Source of the DNA: Lysobacter sp036697405 | GTDB lineage: Bacteria > Pseudomonadota > Gammaproteobacteria > Xanthomonadales > Xanthomonadaceae | Assembly (NCBI RefSeq): GCF_036697405.1 | Contig: NZ_JBAHWA010000011.1 | Span: forward strand, 35,662-99,661 | DNA length: 64,000 nucleotides | Direction: 5' to 3' | Shown here: positions 16,986 to 24,742 of the stretch, piece by piece | Layout: each line of letters starts with the position of its first letter | How positions within the stretch are numbered: position 1 is the stretch's first letter | Notes under the pieces: model-generated | Databases searched by the model: none | Told to the model about the DNA's origin: nothing | Seen by the model: the letters and a program-made list of their open reading frames with translations, nothing else | Translations under genes and position numbers: made by a program

Positions 16986-17995
16986 AGGCCACATACCGTG
17001 CCGTGCAGGTAAGTCAGCCAGGCATCCTTGAGCTGGTGGAGCGCGACACGCCTGCCCCCAACAATGGTGAAGTGCTGATCGAGGTCGAAGCCTGCGGGAT
17101 CTGCGGCGCGGACGTCGGCGACATCGAGCGGGCCGAGCCGGTACAGCCCCCGCGGGTACCCGGCCATGAAGTGGTAGGGCGCATCGCCGCCTTGGGTGCC
17201 AATACGCCCTCGATCTGGAAAGTAGGACAACGCGTCGGCGTGGGCCGACTGGGCGGCTACTGCAATGAGTGCATCCAATGCCGCCAAGGACACTTCCAGT
17301 TGTACCAGCCCTTCGTCGGTGCCACGAGCGATGGCGGATACGCCGAGATGATGCTGGCCCGCGCAACCGGGTTGGTATCCATACCGGATGAACTGAATTC
17401 CGAAGAAGCCGCACCCATTCTCTGCGCGGGCATCGCCACCTTCAACGCGCTGAAGAAGTGCGGCGCTCAAGCGGGCGACACCGTGGCCATCCTTGGGATC
17501 GGCGGTCTAGGGCACATGGCCCTGCAGTACGCGCGCAAGATGGGCTTCAAGGTCGTCGCCATCGGGCGTGGCACTGACATCGCAAGCGATGCACTGGCGC
17601 TCGGCGCGCATGTCTACATCGACACAAACCAGGAAGATCCCGTGGCAAAGCTGCAAGGCATGGGTGGTGCACAGGCCATCGTGACCACCGTTGGGCACGC
17701 GAGCACGGTATCGGCACTCATGCGAGGTTTGGCGCCTAACGGCCGCCTCGTCTTGCTCGGTGCCGGCAAAGACCCTCTGCCGATTGCTGCTGGGCACATG
17801 GTCGTTGGCGAACGTAGCGTAGTGGGATCCATCACGGGGTCGCCGTACGAGAACGAGCGAACCCTCGATTTCAGCCTTCTGGCCGACGTGCGCCCTCGCA
17901 TCGAGACGATGCCGTTGGAGCGAGCACGCGACGCGTATCAACGAATGAAATCAGGGAGCGTGAAGTACCGCATAGTGTTGACGATGGGGCACTAG
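16982..17995 (+). CDS. Zinc-dependent alcohol dehydrogenase family protein
   Basis: 337-residue MDR-family dehydrogenase. The catalytic zinc ligands appear as Cys38 (ACGICGAD) and His62-Glu63 (PGHE). The nucleotide-binding motif is GIGGLGHMALQYA near residue 173. The structural-zinc loop has Cys94, Cys97 and Cys100, but the fourth cysteine position is Tyr108, so the structural zinc may be absent or bound differently. It is the last gene of the island operon, starting inside the amine-oxidase stop. It would oxidise an alcohol or reduce an aldehyde; the substrate is unknown. Confidence 0.88.
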   Translation: MKATYRAVQVSQPGILELVERDTPAPNNGEVLIEVEACGICGADVGDIERAEPVQPPRVPGHEVVGRIAALGANTPSIWKVGQRVGVGRLGGYCNECIQCRQGHFQLYQPFVGATSDGGYAEMMLARATGLVSIPDELNSEEAAPILCAGIATFNALKKCGAQAGDTVAILGIGGLGHMALQYARKMGFKVVAIGRGTDIASDALALGAHVYIDTNQEDPVAKLQGMGGAQAIVTTVGHASTVSALMRGLAPNGRLVLLGAGKDPLPIAAGHMVVGERSVVGSITGSPYENERTLDFSLLADVRPRIETMPLERARDAYQRMKSGSVKYRIVLTMGH

Positions 17996-18022
17996 TGCAC
18001 GCCAGCTAGCCACCTCTTCCAG

Positions 18023-18048
18023 TGTCCGTTCCTGGCCGTTAGCGGACA
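18023..18048. repeat. Imperfect palindrome near right island end
   Basis: TGTCCG...GCGGACA arms are separated by about 13 bases in the gap after the alcohol dehydrogenase gene. It resembles the degenerate palindrome at 12391-12416 near the other end. Confidence 0.4.
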
Positions 18049-18130
18049 TCGGGAAAATGGCTGGTAGGATGCTGAGAAACGGCTTAAGCCATTGATTCAA
18101 TAGCAAAGTTGCCCAAACTCTAGAATCAAG

Positions 18131-18167
18131 TAGGTCCAAGGTTCGAATCCTTGACGGCCCACCAATC
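18131..18167 (+). repeat. Right attachment repeat (orphan tRNA-Lys 3' fragment)
   Basis: Exact 37-bp copy of 12188-12224, including T-arm, acceptor strand and CCA, without a 5' half. The T-arm and CCA show it was once part of a tRNA-Lys gene. It marks the right island junction. Confidence 0.9.
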
Positions 18168-18174
18168 AAAAGAA

Positions 18175-18213
18175 GGGCTTAGCGGAAACGCTAGGTCCTT
18201 TTCTTTTTCGGCC
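18175..18213 (+). terminator. Terminator-like hairpin after the right tRNA fragment
   Basis: GGGCTTAGCG-GAAA-CGCTAGGTCC (with G:U pairs) followed by TTTTCTTTTT. It is probably the ancestral tRNA-Lys terminator, now separated from the gene by the island. The stretch 18214-18433 that follows shows no gene. Confidence 0.75.
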
Positions 18214-18433
18214 TCGAAAGCCGCCCCTGCCAGCGTCCGACGCCGCTGCGCGACCCATGACCGGCGCGCTGGCCCGATCGATCGGCGCTCGGATTCCGAT
18301 CCATAGTGCTCCCCAGCTTTTTTCGCCTGGGCCTGGGCGCGTGCCGACCCGTTGGGATCGCCATGGCCAATGCGCTTCCCAACGGATTGATCCAGGCCTG
18401 CGGATCGTACGAATGCGAGGGAGACAGACGGTC

Positions 18434-18943
18434 ATGCCGCAACCGAGTACCGCAATGGCCACGCGCATTTGTCTCGTGGCGGGAGCTGCGCTTGCCACGC
18501 TGCTCGCCGTGTTTGCGCCGGTGCGCGCGGATCCGCCGCTTCCGCCGCCTTTGCCGTGGCACGCAAACGCCTAAGTCGGTTTCGAACGCGCCGCGAACCT
18601 GGACCAGCCGGGCATCGACGCCCAGTGGTTCTATCAGGACTCGCTCCAAATCCAGGACACGCGCATCGTGTTGCACAAGCGGACGGTGTTCTGCGCATCG
18701 GGTCGCGTCTTCTCTTCGGAAGGCGATGGCGGTGCGGTTTCATACGAAGGCGAAGTGCTGGGTCCGCTGGAGAACGGCAGAGCGGTTTTGCGTTACGCCG
18801 GATGCGATGGATGCATTCCCCCGACGGTTGCTCCGGAGCCCCTCGATTTGCCGATTCGGCAGGTTTCGCCCGACGCGATTCGCCTCGGCTCGGTGAGGTA
18901 CGAGCGCGGCAAACAGTCGTATCCGGACGCATGTCCGACGTAG
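18434..18943 (+). pseudogene. Secreted protein gene interrupted by an in-frame stop
   Basis: From ATG 18434 the frame encodes 46 residues including a good signal peptide (ICLVAGAALATLLAVFAPVRA), then a TAA at 18572. The same frame continues uninterrupted for 122 more codons to the stop at 18941, reading VGFERAANLDQPGIDAQWFY and ending RGKQSYPDACPT. That second part has no start or ribosome-binding site of its own. I take this as one gene broken by a nonsense mutation (or a base-call error). It lies just outside the right island junction. The family is not recognised; four cysteines fall in the mature part. Confidence 0.7.
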
Positions 18944-18974
18944 ACTTAGCCGCGCGCCCCCGCTCTCACGGCGG

Positions 18975-19080
18975 ACGATCGCTTTCCCGCGTGTTTGCCC
19001 GCGCGCAGTACGCAAAGCACCGCCGGCAGGCTGACGCCGTCGATCGTCGGTGCGTGGAATAGCCCCGCCGGCAATGCTGG
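18975..19080 (-). pseudogene. Remnant of the 3' end of an MFS sugar transporter
   Basis: On the minus strand this stretch reads GVSLPAVLCVLRAGKHAGK, matching the C-terminus of the intact MFS transporter at 21853-23343 (GVSLLLAALCVLRVGEHAGR). At DNA level about 34 of 40 bases match in the best block (18985-19024 versus 21871-21910), with a 3-bp gap just after. No upstream transporter sequence remains. The remnant and the intact copy are in the same orientation and bracket the protease and amidohydrolase genes. Confidence 0.7.
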
Positions 19081-19303
19081 AGTAGTCAGCGCGACCGTCG
19101 TTGCCGCCGCCCGGTTCGAGCGCGGCGGGTAGGACGATGGATGCAGCCTGTGGGAGGGCGACGGCGAGGGCGTCGGGCCGGTCGGCCCGAATTGCATCGT
19201 CCGCCGTGCATAGCGGCGCCCGTTCCGGCCCGAAAGCAAGGGTCACCCTTGGCCTATAGTCAACGCGGCGCTCGGGACCCGACAATGGGGTTCCCAACAA
19301 CGG

Positions 19304-20134
19304 ATGTTGCGCATGCGGGCTGCCGCGCTGCTGTTGCTCCTGGCGTCGTTCGGCGCCGGCGCGGTCGTCATTCGCGACGACGTCCCGGATCTGCGATATC
19401 GGATGGCGGCCTCGGAGTTTCCGGCGCTGGCCGATGTGCCGGGCGAGGGCCATGGCGTCCTCATCGCGCCGCGGTGGGTCGTCACCGCCGCCCACGCTGT
19501 CAGCTGGCAGCACGCAGTGGATGTGGTGGTCGTCGGCGGTACGCCCCGAGCGGTGCGCCGGGTCGTCGTCCATCCGGGCTACAGGAAGCCTCCGCAGGAG
19601 ATGATCGACGCCGCCATGAAATCCGGTGATTGGGCGGCCTTCTTCGAGTTCGTCGCTTCGTCCGACGACATCGCCTTGATCGAGCTTTCCGAACCGGTGC
19701 GCGACGTTGCGCCAGCGCGGATCTACAGCGGCCCGGCAATGGGCAAGCTCATTCGTATCATGGGACGCGGCGCCACCGGGACGGGATCGAAAGGGCACCC
19801 TCTGCACGGGCCGAACCGGACCGACTTGCGCCAGGGCTACAACCGGGTGAGCGCCGTCGAGGCGCGATGGATCGGATACACCTTCGACCGGCCGCCGAAC
19901 GCGCTTGCCCTGGAGGCCTCGGCCGGCAGCGGCGACAGCGGCGGGCCGATCCTGGTCGCCGTGGGCAAGCAATGGCAGGTCGCCGGCATCACCGCCTGGA
20001 AGCGCGGCGAAGTCAGCGGCACCGAAGTCCGCCCAGGCCGGTACGGCGAGACCAGCTACGGCGTGCGGTTGGGGAACTACGCGGACTGGATCGGGAAGAC
20101 GATCGCGGGCGGCGAAGCCGGGCCGGCCCGCTGA
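19304..20134 (+). CDS. Secreted trypsin-like serine protease (S1 family)
   Basis: 276 residues with an N-terminal signal peptide (RAAALLLLLASFGAGA). The catalytic triad is visible: His64 in VVTAAHAV, Asp122 in SSDDIALIEL, and Ser212 in GSGDSGGPI. It is a compact single-domain S1 protease, exported to the periplasm or outside. An alternative ATG at 19313 would remove three residues. No operon partner is obvious; the amidohydrolase follows 173 bp later on the same strand. The proteolytic substrate is unknown. Confidence 0.9.
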   Translation: MLRMRAAALLLLLASFGAGAVVIRDDVPDLRYRMAASEFPALADVPGEGHGVLIAPRWVVTAAHAVSWQHAVDVVVVGGTPRAVRRVVVHPGYRKPPQEMIDAAMKSGDWAAFFEFVASSDDIALIELSEPVRDVAPARIYSGPAMGKLIRIMGRGATGTGSKGHPLHGPNRTDLRQGYNRVSAVEARWIGYTFDRPPNALALEASAGSGDSGGPILVAVGKQWQVAGITAWKRGEVSGTEVRPGRYGETSYGVRLGNYADWIGKTIAGGEAGPAR

Positions 20135-20307
20135 GCGCCGAAGCGGCGCGGCGACGGATCGCTCGCTGGCGCTCGCTGGACACTGTCCGGCTATCGTGTC
20201 CGGCCCCTGCGCCCGGTGCGAAAGTTCAGGCGCAGCCATTCCAATTCATCCGAGCCGCAGCCGTTTCGCCGCTCGGCTCGATCCAAGCATCAGGGGCCGA
20301 ATAACGC

Positions 20308-21795
20308 ATGCGAACACTCTTGGCGGTACTCAGGCGAGCGCTCGTCGCCACGCTGGCGGCCGCGTTGCTGGCGTTCCTGGCGATCAATCTGCTGGCGCTG
20401 CCGGAGCCGTCCGTGCTGCCGGCGCCGGTGCGCAGCCCGGTCACGGTGATATCGAACGCCAACGTGGTCGACCCGCGCGGCCACGGCAGCATCGCCTACG
20501 GACAGATGATCGTGATCGTCGGCGACACGATCTCGTACGTCGGCGCCGACGGCAGCCGGCCGGTGCCGGCAGGGGCCAAGGTGGTCCCGGCCGGTGGCAA
20601 GTATCTGATGCCGGGGTTGTGGGACTCGCACATACACACCCTGCGACTGTCGCCGCAACTGCATTTTCCTCTCCTCATCGCCAACGGCGTGACCAGCGTG
20701 CGGGACATGGGGAACGCGTGTTCGTGGTCGGGCTCCGCCGACTGCGAGCCCGGGACGCAGCGCTGGCGCGCGCAGATCCAAGCCGGCGAAATTACGGGCC
20801 CGCGGATCGTCGAGTCGGTGAGTTATCACCTGGAAGACGTGCCGGAACACGACGCCGAGCTGCGCGAGCTGATCGCTACCTTGAAGGGCCGCGGCGAGCG
20901 CTTCCTGAAGATACAGATGGACGAGCAGGTTCCGGCCGACGACTTCGCCAAGGTCATGCGCGTGGCGGGCGAGGAAGGCTACAGGGTGTCGGGCCATATC
21001 CCGTTCTCCGTCGATCTCCTGGAGGGCACGCACCCGCTAGCCGGCATCGAACATGACGGCAGCCTGCTGCCTCAGTGCTCGGATTTCCGCGCCCGCTTCG
21101 ACGGGAAAAATCGCTCGAAGGCGGCGCTGTTGGCCGGCATGAACCGGGCGAGGTGCGAGCGCGTGCTCAAGCATCTGGGCAAACACGGCTGGACCTACAC
21201 TCCGACCCACATCGCCTCAAGCGGGCAAGACGCGGCTTTTGCCAGCGGCGCATCATCGACCGGAGCGCCGGCGCAGCGGTATGTGATCGCTCCCCAGCGT
21301 TGGATATGGTCCTTCCTGCGATCGGCCGGAAAGGAAGGGCCGGAAGAACGCAAGATACTGGCGCAGGTCCACCAAGCCGCCCTTGGACTGACCAAGCAGG
21401 CCCACGAGGCGGGCGTGACCGTCCTGGCGGGGTCGGACGCATTGGATGCGGACGTGATTCATGGTTTCAGCCTGCATCAGGAGTTACAGAATCTCGTCGC
21501 GGCCGGTCTGACGCCTTCGCAAGCCCTGTTTGCGGCAACCGTCGGCCCTGCCAGGGCGCATGGGGCCGAATCTCGGCTGGGCCTGATCGAAGCCGGTAAG
21601 TACGCCGATATGGTCCTGCTGGATGCCGACCCCTTGCGCGACATCCGCAATACCCAACGGATCAGCGCGGTAGTCGCGGACGGCCGCTGGTACGGAAAAC
21701 AGGAACGCGCCTCCGCCATGCGCTTCGTCGAGGATCAGGCCCACCGGATCAGCGTGATCTGCCGCTTCCTGCGCGGCCTGTGGTTTGAAGCCTAG
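20308..21795 (+). CDS. Membrane-anchored amidohydrolase family protein
   Basis: 495 residues. A hydrophobic N-terminal segment (residues 11-31) acts as signal or anchor, with the catalytic domain outside the cytoplasm. The metal-binding residues of amidohydrolases are in place: His108 and His110 (DSHIHT), Lys201, His230 (SGHIPF), His249 (IEHDG) and Asp377 (AGSDALD). The C-terminal LGLIEAGKYADMVLLDADPL is the usual beta-sandwich return. It resembles imidazolonepropionase-like or prolidase-like secreted amidohydrolases; the substrate is unknown. Its end converges with the MFS transporter 57 bp away. Confidence 0.87.
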   Translation: MRTLLAVLRRALVATLAAALLAFLAINLLALPEPSVLPAPVRSPVTVISNANVVDPRGHGSIAYGQMIVIVGDTISYVGADGSRPVPAGAKVVPAGGKYLMPGLWDSHIHTLRLSPQLHFPLLIANGVTSVRDMGNACSWSGSADCEPGTQRWRAQIQAGEITGPRIVESVSYHLEDVPEHDAELRELIATLKGRGERFLKIQMDEQVPADDFAKVMRVAGEEGYRVSGHIPFSVDLLEGTHPLAGIEHDGSLLPQCSDFRARFDGKNRSKAALLAGMNRARCERVLKHLGKHGWTYTPTHIASSGQDAAFASGASSTGAPAQRYVIAPQRWIWSFLRSAGKEGPEERKILAQVHQAALGLTKQAHEAGVTVLAGSDALDADVIHGFSLHQELQNLVAAGLTPSQALFAATVGPARAHGAESRLGLIEAGKYADMVLLDADPLRDIRNTQRISAVVADGRWYGKQERASAMRFVEDQAHRISVICRFLRGLWFEA

Positions 21796-21852
21796 CCGAA
21801 GGGGCATCAGCGCCGGGGCGCTTGGCGACCCGGCGACGGCCGGAGCCTGCGT

Positions 21853-23343
21853 TCACTGCGGGCGGTCGCGTCCCGCATGCTCGCCCACGCGCAATACGCA
21901 AAGCGCCGCCAGCAGCAGGCTGACGCCGCCGATCATCAGCGCGCAGATCGGCGAATTGCCGAAGAACGTCTTCAATAGGAAGCCGAGGATGCTGGCGGCG
22001 AGCAACTGCGGGATGACGATGAACAGATTGAAGATGCCCATGTACACGCCCATCTTGTCCGCCGGCACGCTGTCGGACAGCAACGCGTAGGGCAGCGACA
22101 GGATCGACGCCCAGGCGAAGCCGACGCCGACCATCGACAACAGCAGCCAGTGCGGATCGCGAATCAGCAGGAACGACAGCAGGCCGCAGCCGCCCAGGAC
22201 GAGGTTGAGCAGATGGCTCAGGCGCAGGCCGAGCCGGCGCGTCATGCGCGGAATCAGCATGGCGGCGAGGATGGCGAAACCGTTGTAGGCGGCGAACAGC
22301 ACCCCGGCCCAGTTCGCGCCGTCGTTGTAGGCGGCCGAGCGCGTGTCCAGCGTGTCGAAATGCACGCTGGTCACCGCCGCGGTCGTGTAGATCCACATCG
22401 CGAACAGCGCGAACCAGGAAAAGCACTGCACCGGCACCAACTGGCGCATGGTAGCGGGCATCGTCAGCAGGTCGGCGATGATGGCGGTGAGCGGGTTGCG
22501 GCTGCGGCTGTAGCCGGCGATCAGTTGCACCGCGCCGTAGGCCAGCAGGCCGGCGGCCAGCAGATGCAGTCGCGCATCGGCCTGCGCCAGGTAGATGGCA
22601 AGAAAGGCCGCCGATCCCGCCGCGCACCAGAGCAGGCCGGTGTAGCGTACGCGCGCCGGCAAGGGCCGCGGGGGCGCGGCCGGCTTGGCGTCCTGGAAGC
22701 GGGCGAGCACCTCGGGCGGATATTCGCGCGTCGACAGCACGGTCCAGGCGAGCGTGCCGAACAGGACGGCGGCGCCCAGATAGAACGCCAGTTTCACCGT
22801 GTCGGGGGTCTCTCCGGCGGCGGCCAGGTTGTCGACCCCGAACTGCGCGAGCAGCCAGGGCAGCAGGCTGGCGACGACCGCGCCGGCGGCGATGAACAGG
22901 GTCTGCATCGCGTAACCGGCCGGCCGCTGCGAGGACGGCAGCTGGTCGCCGACGAACGAACGCAGCGGCCCCATCGCGACGTTGATCGCGGCGTCGAGTA
23001 TCCACAGCAGCGCCGCCGCGCCCCATAGCGTGGCCGCGTTCGGCATCGCGACCAGCGCCAGCGCGGCGACGATCGCACCGGCGAGAAAGTACGGACGGCG
23101 CCGGCCGAGCCGGCCCCAGGTGCGGTCGGAGTAGTAGCCGACGATGGGCTGCACCAGCAAGCCGGTCAGCGGCGCGGCGATCCACAGCACCGGGATGTCG
23201 TCGATGCTGGCGCCCAGGGTCTGGAAGATGCGGCTGACGTTGGCGTTCTGCAGCGCCAGGCCGAACTGCAACCCCATGAAGCCGAAGCACATGTTCCATA
23301 TCTGCCAGAAGCCGAGCGGGACCCTGTTTGGCGTGGCGGACAT
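21853..23343 (-). CDS. MFS transporter, SLC45-like (GPH/sucrose-proton-symporter type)
   Basis: 496 residues with 12 hydrophobic segments. The N-terminus carries FWQIWNMCFGFMGLQFGLALQNANVSRIFQTLG, typical of bacterial SLC45-like sugar transporters, and YYSDRTWGRLGRRRPYFLAG matches the MFS loop 2-3 signature. It lies 42 bp after lacI and is likely in one operon with it. It probably imports a disaccharide or glucose released by the GH3 enzyme. The start ATG at 23343 was chosen for the canonical N-terminus. A remnant of a second copy lies at 18975-19080. Confidence 0.88.
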   Translation of the reverse strand: MSATPNRVPLGFWQIWNMCFGFMGLQFGLALQNANVSRIFQTLGASIDDIPVLWIAAPLTGLLVQPIVGYYSDRTWGRLGRRRPYFLAGAIVAALALVAMPNAATLWGAAALLWILDAAINVAMGPLRSFVGDQLPSSQRPAGYAMQTLFIAAGAVVASLLPWLLAQFGVDNLAAAGETPDTVKLAFYLGAAVLFGTLAWTVLSTREYPPEVLARFQDAKPAAPPRPLPARVRYTGLLWCAAGSAAFLAIYLAQADARLHLLAAGLLAYGAVQLIAGYSRSRNPLTAIIADLLTMPATMRQLVPVQCFSWFALFAMWIYTTAAVTSVHFDTLDTRSAAYNDGANWAGVLFAAYNGFAILAAMLIPRMTRRLGLRLSHLLNLVLGGCGLLSFLLIRDPHWLLLSMVGVGFAWASILSLPYALLSDSVPADKMGVYMGIFNLFIVIPQLLAASILGFLLKTFFGNSPICALMIGGVSLLLAALCVLRVGEHAGRDRPQ

Positions 23344-23385
23344 GGAGGTCTGACCGAAGGCGTGCGGCGTTCGCGGTGCCGTCGC

Positions 23386-24420
23386 TCAGCGTCGCTTCGC
23401 CGAAACCGGCGCGGGCCCGCCCGACTGGCGGATCATCAGCTCGTAGGGCACGCGCACCAGCGCGCCCGCCTGTGGGTCGCGGATCGCGGCGAGCAGCTGT
23501 TCGGCGGCGATGCGGCCCATCTCGCGGCAGGGTTGCCGCACCGTGGTCAGGCTGGGCCAGATCTGGCGCGAGGCCGGCGTGTCGTCGAAACCGAACACGG
23601 ACAAGTCCTGCGGGATGCGCATGCCGCGTTCGAACGCCTCGTGCATGACGCCGCAGGCGCTGTCGTCGTTGGCGGCGAAGATCGCGGTGGGCGGTTGTTT
23701 GAGGTCGAGCAGTTGCTTCGTGCCGGCGATGCCGTCGTCGAAAGTGAAGCCGCCCTCGACGACCAGCTTGGGGTCGTAAGCCAGGCCGGCGCGGCGCAGG
23801 CCGTCGCGGTAACCGGCCAGGCGCCAGGCGCGCCCGCCGTGCGGCGGCGGGCCGGCGATATGGGCGATGCGGCGGTGACCGAGCTCGACCGCGTGCGCGA
23901 TCATGTCCGCCGCCGCCCTGCGTTCGTCCAGGATGGTGCCGATGCGCGCGTGGCCGAACTTGGCCTTGGCGGAGATGGTGGCGTAGCGCACGCCGATCGC
24001 ATCGAGGCGCTGCAGCAGTTTGACGTCGTCGGCGAACGGCGGCACCAGGATCAGGCCGTCGGGCCGGTATTGCGCGATCGATTCCTCGACCGCGCGGATA
24101 TGGTCGACATTGGAATACTCCAGCGGCCGCAGCATCGCGCTGTAACGCTGCTGTTCGCAGGCGGCGAGCATGCCGACGATGATCTCCATGACGTAGCTGG
24201 AGGCCGCGGCGGGGTCGTCGTACACCAGCGAGATCAGATAGGAGCGGTTGCCCGCCAGGCTGCGCGCCGAGGGATTGGGGCGGTAGTTCAGGGCCTGGGC
24301 CGCCGCTTCGACCTTCAGCCGGGTCTTCTCGCTCACGTTCGGCTCGTGGTTGAAGACGCGCGAGACGGTTTTCATGGAGACGCCGGCGGCCTGGGCGACG
24401 TCTTCGATTCTGGCGCGCAT
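23386..24420 (-). CDS. LacI-family transcriptional regulator
   Basis: Helix-turn-helix at residues 2-25 (IEDVAQAAGVSMKTVSRVFN) and hinge helix NPSARSLAG near 55, then a periplasmic-binding-type ligand domain with FAANDDSACGVMHEAFERG. It is the first gene of the lacI-MFS unit, divergent from the TonB receptor. Two LacI-type operators 23 bp apart lie in the intergenic region over the receptor's promoter, so it is presumed to repress the receptor-GH3-symporter genes until a sugar inducer binds. A TTG directly before the ATG was not used. Confidence 0.92.
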   Translation of the reverse strand: MRARIEDVAQAAGVSMKTVSRVFNHEPNVSEKTRLKVEAAAQALNYRPNPSARSLAGNRSYLISLVYDDPAAASSYVMEIIVGMLAACEQQRYSAMLRPLEYSNVDHIRAVEESIAQYRPDGLILVPPFADDVKLLQRLDAIGVRYATISAKAKFGHARIGTILDERRAAADMIAHAVELGHRRIAHIAGPPPHGGRAWRLAGYRDGLRRAGLAYDPKLVVEGGFTFDDGIAGTKQLLDLKQPPTAIFAANDDSACGVMHEAFERGMRIPQDLSVFGFDDTPASRQIWPSLTTVRQPCREMGRIAAEQLLAAIRDPQAGALVRVPYELMIRQSGGPAPVSAKRR

Positions 24421-24607
24421 CAATACGTTCCGAAGGCGGGTAGTGGCGAATCATGTTATCGCACGCCGCGGTGCCGGTTGGCGCCGCGGCCGCAAAAGTA
24501 CCCTTGCGCGGGCCGCGACGCGGCGTGGGTGAGGCGCAGATTCTTTGCTGCAGCGCGGCATCCGCGGCGGCCGAAAAAGCGCCAAAAGCGGCGCTGTCCG
24601 ATCAAAT

Positions 24608-24658
24608 TGGCAGCGCTGTCAATTCGCAATTGACAGCGCTGCCATTCTGCCGTATCAC
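24608..24658 (+). promoter_or_regulatory. Double LacI-type operator overlapping a sigma-70 promoter
   Basis: A perfect 17-bp inverted repeat (24608-24624 and 24628-24644) with a CGC spacer contains two self-palindromic 14-bp operators: TGGCAGCGCTGTCA (24608-24621) and TGACAGCGCTGCCA (24631-24644). Their central AGCGCT matches LacI-family sugar-regulator sites. A -35 TTGACA (24630-24635) lies in the second operator, followed after exactly 17 bp by TATCAC (24653-24658). Repressor binding would block the -35. No further gene is visible in 24421-24742. Confidence 0.8.
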
Positions 24659-24742
24659 TCGCTCCGCTCCACACCGGTCGGCGGCAGCGACTGCCGAAAA
24701 GAGCCGGAAGACGGGAGCGTCCGAACCGGAGGGAAGAGGGAC

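Larger units (their letters stand above)
12188..18167. mobile_element. Genomic island integrated at tRNA-Lys, no integrase visible
   Basis: The region between the two 37-bp tRNA repeats holds one LysR gene and six same-strand enzyme genes, with codon use visibly less GC-rich than the flanks. The intact tRNA lies on the left and the displaced 3' fragment on the right, the classic arrangement of site-specific integration into a tRNA 3' end. Both repeats are followed by similar but diverged terminator hairpins (12232-12265 and 18175-18213), so the right one is probably the original tRNA-Lys terminator. No integrase or transfer gene is seen, so the element is either decayed or was mobilised in trans. 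Confidence 0.82.

Noticed and set aside
17951..18169. Minus-strand frame beginning MIGGPSRIRTLDLLDSR
   Set aside because: Again antisense translation of the tRNA-Lys fragment.
18166..18498. Minus-strand 110-residue frame next to the island
   Set aside because: Overlaps the terminator hairpin and the start of the broken secreted gene; no domain.
21749..24454. 901-residue frame over MFS and lacI
   Set aside because: Out-of-frame with two real genes and Arg/Pro-rich low-complexity translation.
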